A DNA stretch of 64,000 nucleotides from Vanilla planifolia (taxonomy: Eukaryota; Streptophyta; Magnoliopsida; Asparagales; Orchidaceae). The notes beneath the pieces are model-generated. The model saw only the letters and a program-made list of their open reading frames with translations, did not search any database and had not been told where the DNA came from. This document shows, in pieces, positions 49,641 through 61,800 of this stretch. The translations under genes were made by a program, and so were the position numbers. The stretch spans positions 2,397,846 through 2,461,845 of the forward strand of contig JAIUJO010000071.1 in assembly GCA_023846275.1 (NCBI GenBank). Direction: 5' to 3'. Each line of letters begins with the position of its first letter. Position 1 is the stretch's first letter.

Positions 49641-51230
49641 AGGATGTCGGTCGATAAAGACATTAGAAGGAAATATTTGAAATGATAATGTTGAAGGCAA
49701 AAAGAAGAAAAGGTTCCATGTGAACAACACTTGCTCATTGGTCAGCTAGTACAAATAGATTAGGGAAATTCATCGAAGTGTGCCATTTGGCAGGGGCTTC
49801 GAAAGGGAGTTGAGTTAAAATGCTTGAGCCAGGATGTATAGCTCGGTGACAATGTCAAGTGGTTTGGAGATGTCATTGGGAACTTAGGAAGAGTTATCAT
49901 TTTTGGTTAACAAAATGTTGACCCTAGAAAGAGGTCAACTAGAGGTAGGGTCTAGTGCTTGGAAGAGCACCACATGTTGAATGGTGTTCATTGCACTTAG
50001 TGCCTTTTATGTCTCTAAGGTAAATAGCTTCTAGCAATTTAAACAATGTTGGTAAGGGAAATCAACAAATTGGACCCATAGCTTTGGAAATAAGATTGGC
50101 CCTGAGGGTTAGGCACGGGGCCGCAGTGTTGAATCCATCGACTTTCAGCAAACTTCTCAAGTTGATCACTTTGCTTGAGTGGGTAGATACATGATAGTTG
50201 GAGATAAAGAATTGACTATTTATTAAAACAATTGACCTAAAATTGGTATGGAGATAAAGAATAAGACTATTTATTAAAACAAAGAATTTTGGTGCTCATT
50301 AAGGATGTTTGCACAATGTGATTCCTTTAAAGTGCTGTAAATGTAAAAGTGAAGAAATTCTACCAAGAATAGGCAAATGATGTGAGTAACTATGACTCTT
50401 TTAAGGTATCCAAATACCTCATCATCGAATTAGTGATGTGCATGAAGGGATTAACTAGATTCTTATTGTCCCTATATATTATGCTCTAAAACCACAACCA
50501 AGGGAATTGGCTTGGTAGAATCAATAAAGAAATAAGACTCTATTGAGCTTTACTCTAGTCTTAATTTATTAAATAACTTAAGGGATGTAACATAAATGGG
50601 ATTCAACATGTCAATATAGTTGAAATACCACAACTTTTAACATTGTTTTAAATATTTTGTGAGATAAAGATGAAGCTTAGTCGCTCTTTATTGCTCCAAG
50701 TCTTACCTCAATAGATTGATGTATGTGGAAGACATTGTTAGGTGGGGAGTTTGGTAAAATTGACCCATCTGTTAAATGATAAATAGCCTCTAGCCATTTA
50801 GATATTGTTGGTCATCGTACTTGGTTGAAAAGCTAGTGCCACAAAGCTATCATGTGTAGAATTAAGATTTAAAACCTCTAAGTCAAAGTCCATGTTAAGA
50901 TAGGACACTTAGGCCCATCATTCTCTTATTGGTGAAAAATATGGGCATTACAACACATGGGCACAAGGCCATGGGCTTACCTAGTGTTGTAGAAAGTTGA
51001 TGGCATGAGTACTATAAGAGATGTCAATTTAAGTAAAAATAGTAGATAGAATCCTTTATAGATGACTTAAATTTGCAACAGTGTATTATAAGTGGCAAAG
51101 TGGTATTGTTTCCATGAAACATTGAGATCCATCCTTTTGTCTCAACAAATTAATCACCTTGGAGACATAGACAACAAAAAAGTTTACAACATCCCTTACT
51201 CTCTTGTTCACTTGCTCAGCTTGCTTTGAT
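49641..51230. other. Unassigned segment with internal duplication
   Basis: 1.6 kb between LINE B2 and repeat block 2 with no recognised protein. TAAATAGCTTCTAGCAATTT...CAATGTTGG near 50020-50055 and TAAATAGCCTCTAGCCATTT...TATTGTTGG near 50780-50815 suggest a diverged internal repeat about 0.76 kb apart. It has more G and C than its surroundings (for example GGCACGGGGCCGCAGTG near 50115), hinting at a different origin. Confidence 0.45.
50199..50284. repeat. 50-bp tandem duplication
   Basis: GGAGATAAAGAAT..GACTATTTATTAAAACAA appears at about 50199 and again at about 50249, with AATTGACCTAAAATTGGTAT between. The two units are nearly identical, so the duplication is younger than the surrounding decayed repeats. 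Confidence 0.9.
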
Positions 51231-54200
51231 TACTCTTTTTCCTTGCTTGCTCTACTTTACTTATGGCAATACTATGTGTGGTACTTCATGTGGCACTATG
51301 TGATTCCTATCATGCTCTTCGGCGTTTTTCTAGATGCAAGGTTGCAATGTTTCGCAATGTCTATCATGAAAGTTGGATGATGCAATGTGGCAACGTGTTT
51401 TCCTCTCTACAAATTGTTAGGATCCTCTAAGATCCAACCCTGTGTCACTCTGGATTCGTTTCCACTAACCCAAATATGTCATAGACGATCCAAACATTTT
51501 GCTTGCTTACTTGCATCCATTTCTAAAGCTATGCCTATAGTGCTTTTATGTGCATAGAAAAATGTGTCACATTTTACCTTATTCATCTGTTATTTTTTCT
51601 TGGGAACAGATGCAATATGTGTCAGGGTTTGTCCATCCAGGGCTTCATCTTTAACAATAAGCAATGGCAACTAGTCCACATGCACTATGCATTATCCAGT
51701 GTGCGACTATTAAGGGCCTGCAAAGTGTAAATTGTTTTTGGGATTTTTAGTGTTGCAGATTATTGGTGTAAGCATAAGGTGATGTTATATTGGGAGACTT
51801 GTCTTTTTTTTATTGACTTTTTGCAATATGCTATCCATAAGGAGCAATGTACGACATGCTATAAAGCCCTGTTGTGCTCCAACACTTGCTCACGTGTAAT
51901 AGCCAGTCCTTGTGCACTCTCTACATCCTTTGCATGCAATTTTTTGGGCATAGGAAGCATAAGTCTTTTTTAGATTTTTAGCATCACAAGCTATTGGTGC
52001 ATGGAAAAAAGGGATTCCTTATTGGGAGACTTGACTTCTTCATTGATAGAATTATCAAAATTTGCAATCTGTAATGAGTAATGTGTGTTGTAGTATAGCC
52101 CATTATAAAGCAAGAGTTGGATGGTACAATATGCACTAGCATTTATGCATGTTGAGTTGTAGCCCTAGCCACACGTTGCTACAATTGCATTTGAAATAGA
52201 GCACTTGGCACAATGCAACATTATTTGTGCATCAAAGTGCAATTTACCAACTTATAGAAGCCAGTCGAGTCATGCCCTTTGGCATCCTATATGTACGGTG
52301 GGTGATATTCATAATGTGTAAGTTTTTTTTGTATATTTAGCACTGAGGGTTACTGGTGCATATGGAGACTTGTCACAATATGCAATCCACAAGGGACAAT
52401 GTGTGATATGTTGGAGAGCCCTTGTTATTTTTCAACATTGTGCTCAATTGCAATAGCCAGTCGTCATGTGCCTTACTACATCCTTTACATGCGGCTTATT
52501 GGGCCCATGAAGTGTAACATGTTTTTAGATTTTCAGTGTAGCTGGCTATTGGTGCATGAATAAGGAGATGCCTTATTAGGAAACTTAAGTTCTTCCTTAG
52601 CAAAATTATCACACTATGTAATTTTTAATGGGCAATGTGTAGTGTAATGCACCTCATTGTGAAGTAGGAGTTCGGTGGTGTAATATTAGCTAGCATTTGT
52701 ACTTGTGGGGTTGTTGTCTTAGCCACATAATGCTACATCTACACACATAGTAGAGAAATTGACACATTACAACATTATTCGTATGTGGTAGTGCAATTTG
52801 TTGGCTCGTAGAAGCTGGGCCACTCATGCCATATGACCTCCTATGTGCACTGTAGGTGGGGCCCATAAAGTGGAAGATTTGTTTTGTATTGTTAGCACTC
52901 AAAGTTGTTGGCATTTGGAAAAGGTGATTCCTTATAAGGAGACTTCTCATTATGCATGTTCAAAATACCACACTTCGCCTCTATATAAGGCATTGTAAGG
53001 TGAGATTTTGTTTATGTTGGAATGAAAGTTCGATGGTCCCATGTGAGCTCAATAGCAATGTTGCCATCCATGTTCCTACCCTTCATGTTGCAATTTGTTG
53101 TGTTGTCGCCTTAGCCCGTGTGGAGACTTTTTTAACTCACAGCAGTTTGGGCTCGATAATACATAACTCTTTTTCACCATTGACATCACTTAAGACTGCT
53201 AATGTAAGGATGAGGTGTCACCCTAATTAGGACTTAGGGCAATGTAGATTTATTGCATATTGCTTATTGCTCTATGAGTTTTTCAATGTAGTGTTCATCC
53301 ATGACATAGTGAAACTTCATCAGTGTAAATTGCACACAATCATGTGTTTATTGAGCATGTTGTTCCCTCTACATGATGTAGTGCATGATGTCAATCCTTA
53401 GCTACAAGTTGTGTGTTCTTGTGTATGTGGCATGGTGGCTTAACAAATGTGACCTATTAGTTGTAGAACTTCAACTTTTTTAAGCGATTACATGGTGTTT
53501 CTCAATGGTTAGCCAAGTTTTGAGAGAACAGTTAGCGCACTTTCTTATCTAAGACGTTGCACAAAATATTTTTGTAGTTACATGAGTCAAGCTCAACATC
53601 TTTGATTTGAAAGGTGCAATAATGTTCATCCATTTTATTGGCTATTTGATTAGTGTACATAATTATAGATCACTTTTCTGCATATGCCTTTCTCTAGGGC
53701 ATGCCTCTTATTGTGCCGTGTGGGTGTTAACCAAGGTCTTCATCATTAATTTGACCCTTTGTTCTTGTTCTTTTATATCTTTGAAGCCCTTTAGGCTAAT
53801 GGCATTGGTTTGCATTGAGATGGCTTTTACATAATAGATCTTTTTATGTTGTGTTACTTTTTATGGCTTTGCTACCTCTTAGTATGATTAGTCATTATAT
53901 GTAAGGATTTGTCATGTAATCAAACCTTTGAAAAGAGAAAGTTAATATATTTTCTACTTTTCTCTTGGATGGGTGGGTTCTACTCAATTATTTAATTAAT
54001 GCCACACTTCTCTGATATTAGAATTATTGGCATTCTATGATGCTATTAAATGTGTGATCATCCTTACTCTCAAGTTCACATGATCTAAGGAATCACTCAT
54101 TTCAATCTTCATTCTCTAAAATGGAGGGTTTTTGTTGAACAATTGTATTTTTGAAATGTAGTGTTTTGAAACTTCAAGGATATTGTGCCAACCTAGTAAC

Positions 54201-55050
54201 ATTTGCATTTCCTTTGTGGAGTATTGCCAAACATGACGAATATGTCAACTATGACGCGAGGTCTTTCCTAGCAGTTTATTTTTGTATTGCTACCTGATTG
54301 ATCCTACTAGTAAACACATGCTTTTTTTTGAAAATATAAAGCTATGCATGTGCAAGTTTGAACAATTTCACACTACAAAAATATGAATTGCTCATTAAAT
54401 TAGTTGGTGTTTTTTCATGATACATGCTACTCAAATAATTGTAGTAATTTTAAAACTAACACATGCACCAAACCTAACTTTTGGAAGGAATTCATTTATT
54501 AAGTAAAAGGTCGATGAGGGCCTTTGCCTGGCCTTTTAAGGATTCAAAATATTTTTTCGAATCACACTGCCTCAGTACTGGTGATGCATCATTTGAATTT
54601 TTGCCATATCAGCTTTTGATAATAGAATAGAGGCATAACATGGTGGTGTCAGGAGACAAAGAATTTAGATTCAATTTTGGAGAGGGAGCATGCGAAATGG
54701 CTATGACATCTACGAATGACAACAGGCATGCAAATTACCCAATCCTGACATGTAGATGTTGTGACAATAAATAACAATACAAGGCTACATGATTCTAGTA
54801 ATTATAGTGAGTATAATCTAAATCTCTTGATGAGGATTCATTTGGACCGTCCGTCTTGAACCTTTTCTTGGTAATGAAATTTGGCCAGAGCTGGATAAGT
54901 TGTTCCCTCAACATTGTTACTTTAAAGAAATTAGAGTCCTCAAAGTAAGCCATGCTTTTGATGAATTGGAGTGGGACAACATCATAAAATTTTAATCCTA
55001 TTATGTTGGCCTTCGAATCAAAGTGATCATTAAAAGGGGTAATCTGGGCA
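51231..55050. repeat. Repeat block 2 (3.8 kb), copy of block 1
   Basis: Same head, monomer array and tail as 40430-44185, in the same orientation. The tail (54.54-55.05 kb) contains GCATCATTTGAATTTT, GACAACAGGCATGCAAATTA and AAGAAATTAGAGTCCTCAAA. It passes without a visible break into the 3' region of LINE copy C. No gene was recognised. 53.2-54.5 kb is a less repetitive stretch, with a 75-codon open frame at 53607-53834 that I do not recognise. Confidence 0.75.
51600..52960. repeat. ~0.3 kb tandem monomers in block 2
   Basis: Phrases like TTTTTAGTGTTGCAGATTATTGGTG and TTTTTAGCATCACAAGCTATTGGTGCATGG recur near 51745, 51975, 52337, 52532 and 52890, followed by GGGAGACTTG and TGCAATCCACAAGGG-like strings. 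About five or six diverged monomers, fewer than in block 1. Confidence 0.75.
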
Positions 55051-55554
55051 TTTGTATTTCATAGTGAGAAGTGAAATTCTTTGTTTTATGAAATATAAAC
55101 TATTATAAAATTATTTATTAAGGATTTTTTTCATTAATTAAGACAAGAAGTTAGGGACTTGAAGATGATCAGATAATATTCGGGCCTCAACCAAATATAA
55201 ATGATGTCGACCATGGATTGTCAGATGTTGTGCTTTGGACTCCATTAGCACCTTATGAGAAATCAAGGTCTTTGGATTCCTTGATAAAGAAATGACCAAA
55301 ATCAATTGATACTCTTCTTAAAAAGGTTAATAAATTGCATGAGAAAAAGCCAAAATTATAGTTTTGGAAGGGATATTCCTTAGTCCTAAATAAAATAATA
55401 GAAAAGTGCATGGAGTGACCTAATCCATAGTACTATTGCCTTGGCACTTTATGTGGTATAGTTCGAAGGATTGCATGCCTTAAAAATATGTGATAGAACT
55501 ATGATAGATGCTTCTATTTTTTCTAGACAAAAACTACTAGTTCACTATAGCTAT

Positions 55555-55800
55555 AACTAGAGTAGAGCTTAATTAGATCACCTTTGTGTCAACTTTAAGA
55601 AGTAGCATTCCAAAGAGTTATGTTGCTTCAGGAAGTGCAATAGTCTCCATGATAGAAACTGAGCCTCAAATCAAAGTTTTACCTACAATAGTAATAAACC
55701 TATCCTTATCATCTTGGATATCAACACTAATTTTTACATTGAGATCATATTTCATAGCTAAATTACTATTAACTTTAACTCAACCTATTGGAGGAGTCCA
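55555..55800 (-). pseudogene. RNase H (copy C)
   Basis: Minus-strand reading TPPIG then VKVN (55797-55770), VDIQDDKDRFITIVGKTL and METIALPEA. It aligns along its length with copy F (WDDIGTSITILRKTL; YIVAILKAM). Gly-Trp has become a stop (GTTGA frame) and the first catalytic Asp region reads NSN. The plus-strand open frame at 55586-55807 is the antisense shadow of this domain. Confidence 0.75.
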
Positions 55801-56089
55801 ACAATAGGTAACAAATAGCCCAAAGTTGTTGGAGCTCCCACTATGATTTGAGAGTTGAAACAAGTAGTAGTTGAAATTAAAATATTTCTTTAGAGTATAG
55901 CATAATTAAGAACCTTATTTGCATGTGCTTGTAGAATTATAATAAGGAAAATTTGAAATAACATGAAAGTAATGAAATTAACTAAATGAGAAGTAGTAAA
56001 AACACATATATTCGTAGAAATTTAGTTAAGAAGCTTAGTTAATGAAGCAACGTCCCTATCGAGCATGCAACTATCAATTGTGAAGTTAC

Positions 56090-56200
56090 TGGACAATAAT
56101 TCTTTCGCGCTATAGTACCTCCACAAACAATGTTGCACATCTTTAGTCACATTACAACCTTATGGACAAAACTATCATGTCTTAATCGCTATTGTTTGAA
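56090..56200 (-). pseudogene. zf-RVT region (copy C)
   Basis: Minus-strand reading TKDVQHCLWRYYSAKELLSS near 56150-56095 corresponds to DVQHLFWECHSAKELWFSS of the family. The WEC cysteine is replaced (WRY). Confidence 0.65.
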
Positions 56201-56339
56201 GCAAGGAGTGAGTAGGAAGAAAATTTAGAGCTAATCTCCAACAGAAGATATTGACTTAAGGTTGAATCTACACTTTCCTAACAATTGTGGCCTCCATTCT
56301 AGTAAAGGTGTCACTCATACACATGTTGCTATAAATGTT

Positions 56340-58330
56340 CTTTGTTTCTAGAATCATATCCTCATTCAATTTTAAGCACAGCACATCCCTTTCCCTTCAT
56401 TATGCCCAAGAAGAATGCAGAATCTAAAATACCAAATTTGGCATGAATAATTTTTGTATCTTATTATGATGTCACACATCATACTCCTTAATCAACTCCA
56501 CAACAAGTGTTAGATGATCCACTTCCATGTTAAGATATGTTTGTAATGGAGCAATAGAAAGAATGGCAAGCTAATTGTCCAATAAGAATCAAACTAAATT
56601 ACCCACAATAATATACCAAATTATATTATTTAATGTTTAAGGGGTTGTAATACTAAGTAATTGACACTTATGGGATGCACAATGTGGCTTATAGAAAGTA
56701 TGTTTATTATCATAAACTACTTAGACCAGAAGAATTGCACCCATAAAATTGTCCTCTTGAGCCTTAACTCACAATGTTTTGTAGGCAATGATAACTGCAA
56801 AGTCGACAAAATATAGGCTCCTAGTCCCCGACACTACTTAGGAAGAGTTACTATTTTGTAGCAGGCATAACATAATGTGTTGTTAACACTTGAAGTACTT
56901 CACAGATAATGACAAATCAATTTCTCCAACTTTGGAATAGTGCTTCTCAAAATTAAAGAGTGGGCAATGTAATATGCAAGAATAGCAGCTAAAATCGACT
57001 TGATCATGCCAATATGGACTAACAATGATAATAACCTGATCATCCATCTTGACGCATTGTTTTCAACTAAGTTAATAATAAAATTGAAGTTTTCTTTTAT
57101 TGTTTAGTTGCTACAATCAGTATGCCTAAATATTTCAATTGAACAACTTGGTGCATATGTATTTTCCTTTCATCATATACTTTTGCTTGCATTTCAACCC
57201 TTTTCTAAGCAATACTCTATATTTGTTAAGATTACCTCTTAACTTGAGTTTGCCATATTACTCCATAACATCATGAATGGTCACTACAACATAATGTATA
57301 GGTGATAATTAATGATGTCATAAGCATGTAGATGGGTTGTATTCTTAAGGGAGAAAAGGCCAATCCTAAACTCAATTAACGTTGCATGCTCAAGCTTGTA
57401 CTGAATAAGCCTTGAGAGATACTCAAAAATAAAAGTTAAAGGATATAGTGAGAGTAGACATGTCTACTTAATACCACTGGTTGCTTCAATCCACTATAGA
57501 TGAATATCATTAAACAAAATCTCAAATCTCATTATAGTGGTGCAAGCCTTAACCAATCACATCAAAGCGAAGGGAATCACAAATTCTTTAGCATATTAAA
57601 CACAAATTTCTAGTTTACATTATCATAACTCTTTTCCATATTTAACATTAGTACCGTCACACCTATTTGGAAGTAAATAGGTGCAAGCTGGTAGCTATTT
57701 TATGTACCAAAAGGTTATTATCAAATACAACATAAACAAACATTAAAGCGAGTTGTTTGCTGGCAATTATGTCATGAAGCACCAGCTTTAGTCAAGTAAA
57801 CAAAATTTTGGCCACATTGCTAAGGTTTGGAAGCTCCTTAAACTCTAAGCATTAGAATGACCAGCATGTCTTTCTAATGTTTCAGCATAAATCTATCTTT
57901 AAAGAATTGTTTCACTACTATAACAATGTCCACCTATGACATATTCCAATAATAATGCACAAGCTCAGCTGAGATGGCTTCCACTCTAGAGGATTTATTA
58001 TAATTGATGTAAAACATGACATTTCTAATCTCATCATAGCAAATTGGAGCCACAAGTGTGGTTTATTGATTACTAATGATAGTTCTTAAAGGCTTGGAAA
58101 GTGGAGGAGGCTCATATTACTTATGGCTCCACCACTTCTTGTTAAATAAACTTCATGAGAATGACTTTAATCTTAGTTTAGGAGTTCACTAGTTCCTTAC
58201 TATTACTTTTTAAGTTGGTAGAAACTGTTGATCCAAGACAAAGTAGTCATTGCCTAGAAAAAAATGGATGTTTGGCTCTCAGTGGTGATCATGTGAAGCT
58301 TGGCATGCTACTATGTTTAGATTCCATATG
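56340..58330 (-). pseudogene. LINE reverse transcriptase (copy C)
   Basis: Minus-strand reading: AYDNVNWKFVFNMLKNL near 57635-57585, a degraded QGCPLSP region, then THLHAYDIINY, where the active site reads HAYD instead of YADD (57328-57317). The following finger/thumb regions align with A. It is dead by active-site change, stops and frameshifts. Confidence 0.75.
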
Positions 58331-58559
58331 TTGAAATTCCTAAATCTTCTATTACAATAGGCGAGGATTATTGAGGATATTAATAAGTTTTTCTAGACTC
58401 AACTTTTTTAATGTTCATAGAGCTCTACTAAATTTAGTGGATAAACAATCCATAATGTTTCCTCTACATTCCTTTTCCAAGCTACATGCACAACATTATT
58501 TGATAGTGGAGAGGATAACCAAATCTTTTCAAACTAGGTTCTTCTATTAGTTTTATCTA

Positions 58560-58965
58560 ATAACAATTGTCTAACCTATATAAGTAGAGGGCAGTGGTCT
58601 ATAGGAGGTAGATGTATTGGAGTAGTACTTGGGAAGGCTTGCATATCAGCAATATTCAAGATGGCTTTGTCCAATATTTTATAGATACTAGCATTCTCTT
58701 ATTATTACACCAAGTAAACTTAATCTCAAGAAATCCCAAGTTAGTCAAATCTAAATCATGAATGAAGCTGGAGAACTCTACGGAGCCTATCAACAGTTGA
58801 CATTTTTTGCCCCATATTTCTCTTCCTATGCAAGTATGGCAATGAAGTCCTATGCTACAAATAATGGTCTGCTAAGCCTTATAGAATCTCTGATTTGGTC
58901 TCAAGCTACCTGATAGTAATAGTCTTTTAATGCATGCATAGCACGACTTCATGAACTCTTATTAC
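58560..58965 (-). pseudogene. Endonuclease C-terminal fragment (copy C)
   Basis: Minus-strand reading DLTNLGFLEIKFTWCNNKR (family GFxGxxFTWxNNRxG) near 58750-58690, then a degraded stretch up to the SDH region. The N-terminal catalytic part is deleted: at 58965 the sequence jumps from the middle of the domain to the region before it. Confidence 0.75.
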
Positions 58966-59029
58966 TACCAAATACTACAAAAGAGATCATAATTTATTAA
59001 CAAAAATACATTTCCTCTAGGCTAAATGG

Positions 59030-60700
59030 ATACCGTTGTTGCACATCTTATCCATGAAAAACCTACATTTTATTAGGCACAATAATTCCAATATAGCACG
59101 TACAACTATGCCAATTCATGAAATTATTCACACTGTTTGGAAATAGCTAGCCTTCCCAAACAAATGTTCGAGAAGTTCATTGTCACTAAAACATTAACCC
59201 AATTGAAAATTTGCACTCCTACTATAAAACAACAACATAACCATCCAAACAACATAATGATTAAGTAATGCATTGAAACCCATCTGATGTGGTAGCCACC
59301 CATAACCATAGTCTAATAACACTTCTTTCAAACCTACTTTAAATTTAGATTACACTTAGAAGGCAAGGTCAAGTGTCCAATTATCCTTTTTTCTTTAACG
59401 AAGTTGTAACTTTGGAATAGATTATGTGTGGCCATTATTTTTATATATTCATAGTTGCGTCCATTCTTGTATCTTATTACAAAACACTTCAAATCCAAAC
59501 CTGAAACCGAAGTTAAATTCCAATGCCCAGTAACATTACAACATTTTAAAAAGCAATTTACTTCCCACCATGCACAATAGTTAGTCCAAATGGAACAATT
59601 AAGAATTGACAAAAAATAGCAGCCATGACATATATCCAATAGAATACCTTTTGCAAATTTATCATGAGCTTTTTGCATACAGGAAATAAGCAATGCTCAC
59701 ATCTCCCACAGTTGTCATTATTACTTGATTTGCAATGCCCACACCTGTGTGAAAATTGTTGACCTACCATCCATATCATAGTCTAAAGTCATTTATCCAT
59801 ACATTCTGAAATCGATGCTGTTAGTAGATGAGCTGAGTGAACAAAGGAGGCACACATGACTTGATCTATACACTCTCTAGCAACTACACACATAAACCAA
59901 CATCTTGCTTGTAGCAAATTTAGCATGCCTTGATAATTCCACCCATCACCAATCTCCATCCATACCCTATAAGTGAAATTATGGAGGGAAAGATTGTTGT
60001 ATCACCATTTTGTTTGAATGCTAATTATTTAAGGTAAAGCCAAGATTTTGGCCCCCTATAAGTGTTATTCCTTCTATTAATATACACTTTGGCAACAGTT
60101 AGATAGCCAAAAATACAAATTCTTGAAGGAGACCTCACCCTTATAAACATTCTTGTAAATTTCATATAGGTCAAACATATAAGGTTATTTCTATAAGTCG
60201 GTAGATCATAACTTCTAGATTGCTCAAGTTACAGTTGTCTAATACAAATAAACTCTTTTTGTGGTCATATATTTTTAAGTAATAAGTAATTTTAGGCTTG
60301 TAATGCATGTTAGAATCTTTACTTAAAATCTACGAAGCATATAATTTCTTAGTCCTTCCATCATAGAGTACAACATCAAGAATTACTCTTGGTCCATATT
60401 AGTTATCCAAAATGAGCCTTACTAATAATGAAGGAGAACTTTTGAAAGCTAATATTAACCATAACCATTAAAAAAATAATGATGCATCCCACCTAATCAT
60501 AGCCATAGTTATGCTCGATCCTAGCTTGGTCCACAACTAATACACCAAAGGATGTTATCAAATGCATCCAGATTCCTTAACATGTATGCTTTATTCAACC
60601 AACACCAATGAAGCAAAGAAACTAGCCTCCATGTCCCTACACACCCCAACCTCGATACCCTTTATCCACATTAAGGTAAAAGAATGAGTAATCCCAAATT
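59030..60700 (-). other. ORF1-ORF2 spacer (copy C)
   Basis: Homologous to 32290-33900 of copy A. It contains two overlapping minus-strand open frames, 59334-59693 (119 codons, with IRYKNGRNYEYIKIM and FVKEKRIIGHL) and 59558-59779 (73 codons, with CGRCEHCLFPVCKKL). The Cys-rich string recurs in copy B1 (RCEHDLFSIYK), but I recognise no domain. Either a lost part of ORF1 or non-coding DNA. Confidence 0.45.
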
Positions 60701-61800
60701 TGTTTTCTAGGTATGTGAAAAACTAGAAATGCCTTCCTCCACTTCTTTGTTACTTGATAGTCTTTGATTTTTATTAGTAATGGGATGGACCTCACCCTGA
60801 TGTTTTTGCATTGGTGCCCATGCTACCTTCATTGTTCCCCCACTACATCACTCTTTCTTGGTGTGGGTCCTCCTTTGCATTATTCACATTTTATTCTCAT
60901 ATTTGTATTGCTTTCTTGTTTCCTTCCTACCAATTCTGCTACCATCTACATTCCGACACTATTGTGATGCCGCCATTAGGCTTCCTTTCCTTAGTTGAAC
61001 TACCATTCAAGGACCTAGTTCTTTTCTCTTCTCGTCATGATCCTTTGTACCTATCAATGTTGAAATAGCTTCCCCATTTTTATCTTAATCAAGTGGTACA
61101 TTTAACAGTGAAGTGTTTGCAGTTGCCATAACAGTGTGTAAAAATTCAATAAGTGTACATGCTCCCAAAGCATGTTCCATCTTGCCACACTTGAAGCAAA
61201 TAGCTATTAATCCCTTATACTCAAACTATAGAAAAACCAGCTCAAGGGTTTGTTAATCAACATTCTCACTCTTAGAGGTTTTGAAAAGTTGACTATAACA
61301 CACACCCTGGCAAAGGATGGCCTTTGCATATCTGTCATCTAGTCATTGATCTAAATAGCATCCTCTATACCTTTGAGCAAGTGTAGAATATTGTTCATGT
61401 CCTTGTACACGAGGAGTGTCAAAAAATGAATCCAAACTAGTGATCACATAATTGCTAAAGTATTGGGTTTAATCAAAGTGTCCATATGTCCAACCCAAAT
61501 GTAAGGCTAACACCCTACAGTGGTCCTCTGAACTATACTTTACGTCTATCTTCAACCAAATAAAAATGAAAATGAAAACCTTAAATCAACAAGTCCAAAA
61601 TCCTAAATCCTCTTAAATTGCCTCACCTACATTGTAGTTTTTCGGTTCCAATGAAGGACAAATAACCATCTTATGCTATACCCACAAGGCCAAACTAGCA
61701 AAAGTGATTTTGCCATTAACATCCCTCATTTGATTGATGTATTTCATCTTTAATTATGTATGAAGTATCCTTTGGTGCCAGGATCTTAACATCTAAATTG
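60700..61800 (-). pseudogene. LINE ORF1 with intact CCHC knuckle (copy C)
   Basis: Minus-strand reading: KMLAPKDTSYIIKDEIH near 61790-61735 (start), FRGPL..VSLTFGLDIWTL (family F..GPL..GLTF.LDKWT, DUF4283-like core), DRYAKAILCQGVC near 61345-61300, FEYKGLIAICFKCGKMEH to 61157, with C-x2-C-x4-H-x4-C complete at 61198-61157. The C-terminal part is lysine-rich (EKRRE, RKETRKQYKYENK). Stops interrupt the frame, so no full protein is made. Plus-strand open frames at 60764-61068 are antisense shadows. Confidence 0.75.
61157..61198 (-). other. CCHC zinc-knuckle motif of ORF1 (copy C)
   Basis: Minus strand reads CFKCGKMEHALGAC: Cys-x2-Cys-x4-His-x4-Cys, the classic nucleic-acid-binding knuckle. It is the only complete one among the copies in the window. 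Confidence 0.85.

Noticed and set aside
54900..55050. Possible short plus-strand protein in the block tail (YFKEIRVLKVSHAFDELEW)
   Set aside because: Similar readings occur in block 1 and at 28.3 kb, but each has stops close by, and the strand is opposite to the neighbouring LINE. DNA homology alone can explain it.
55586..55807. 73-codon plus-strand frame
   Set aside because: Exactly antisense to the RNase H of LINE C.
60764..61068. Two overlapping plus-strand frames (67 and 85 codons)
   Set aside because: Antisense to the ORF1 C-terminal part of LINE C.
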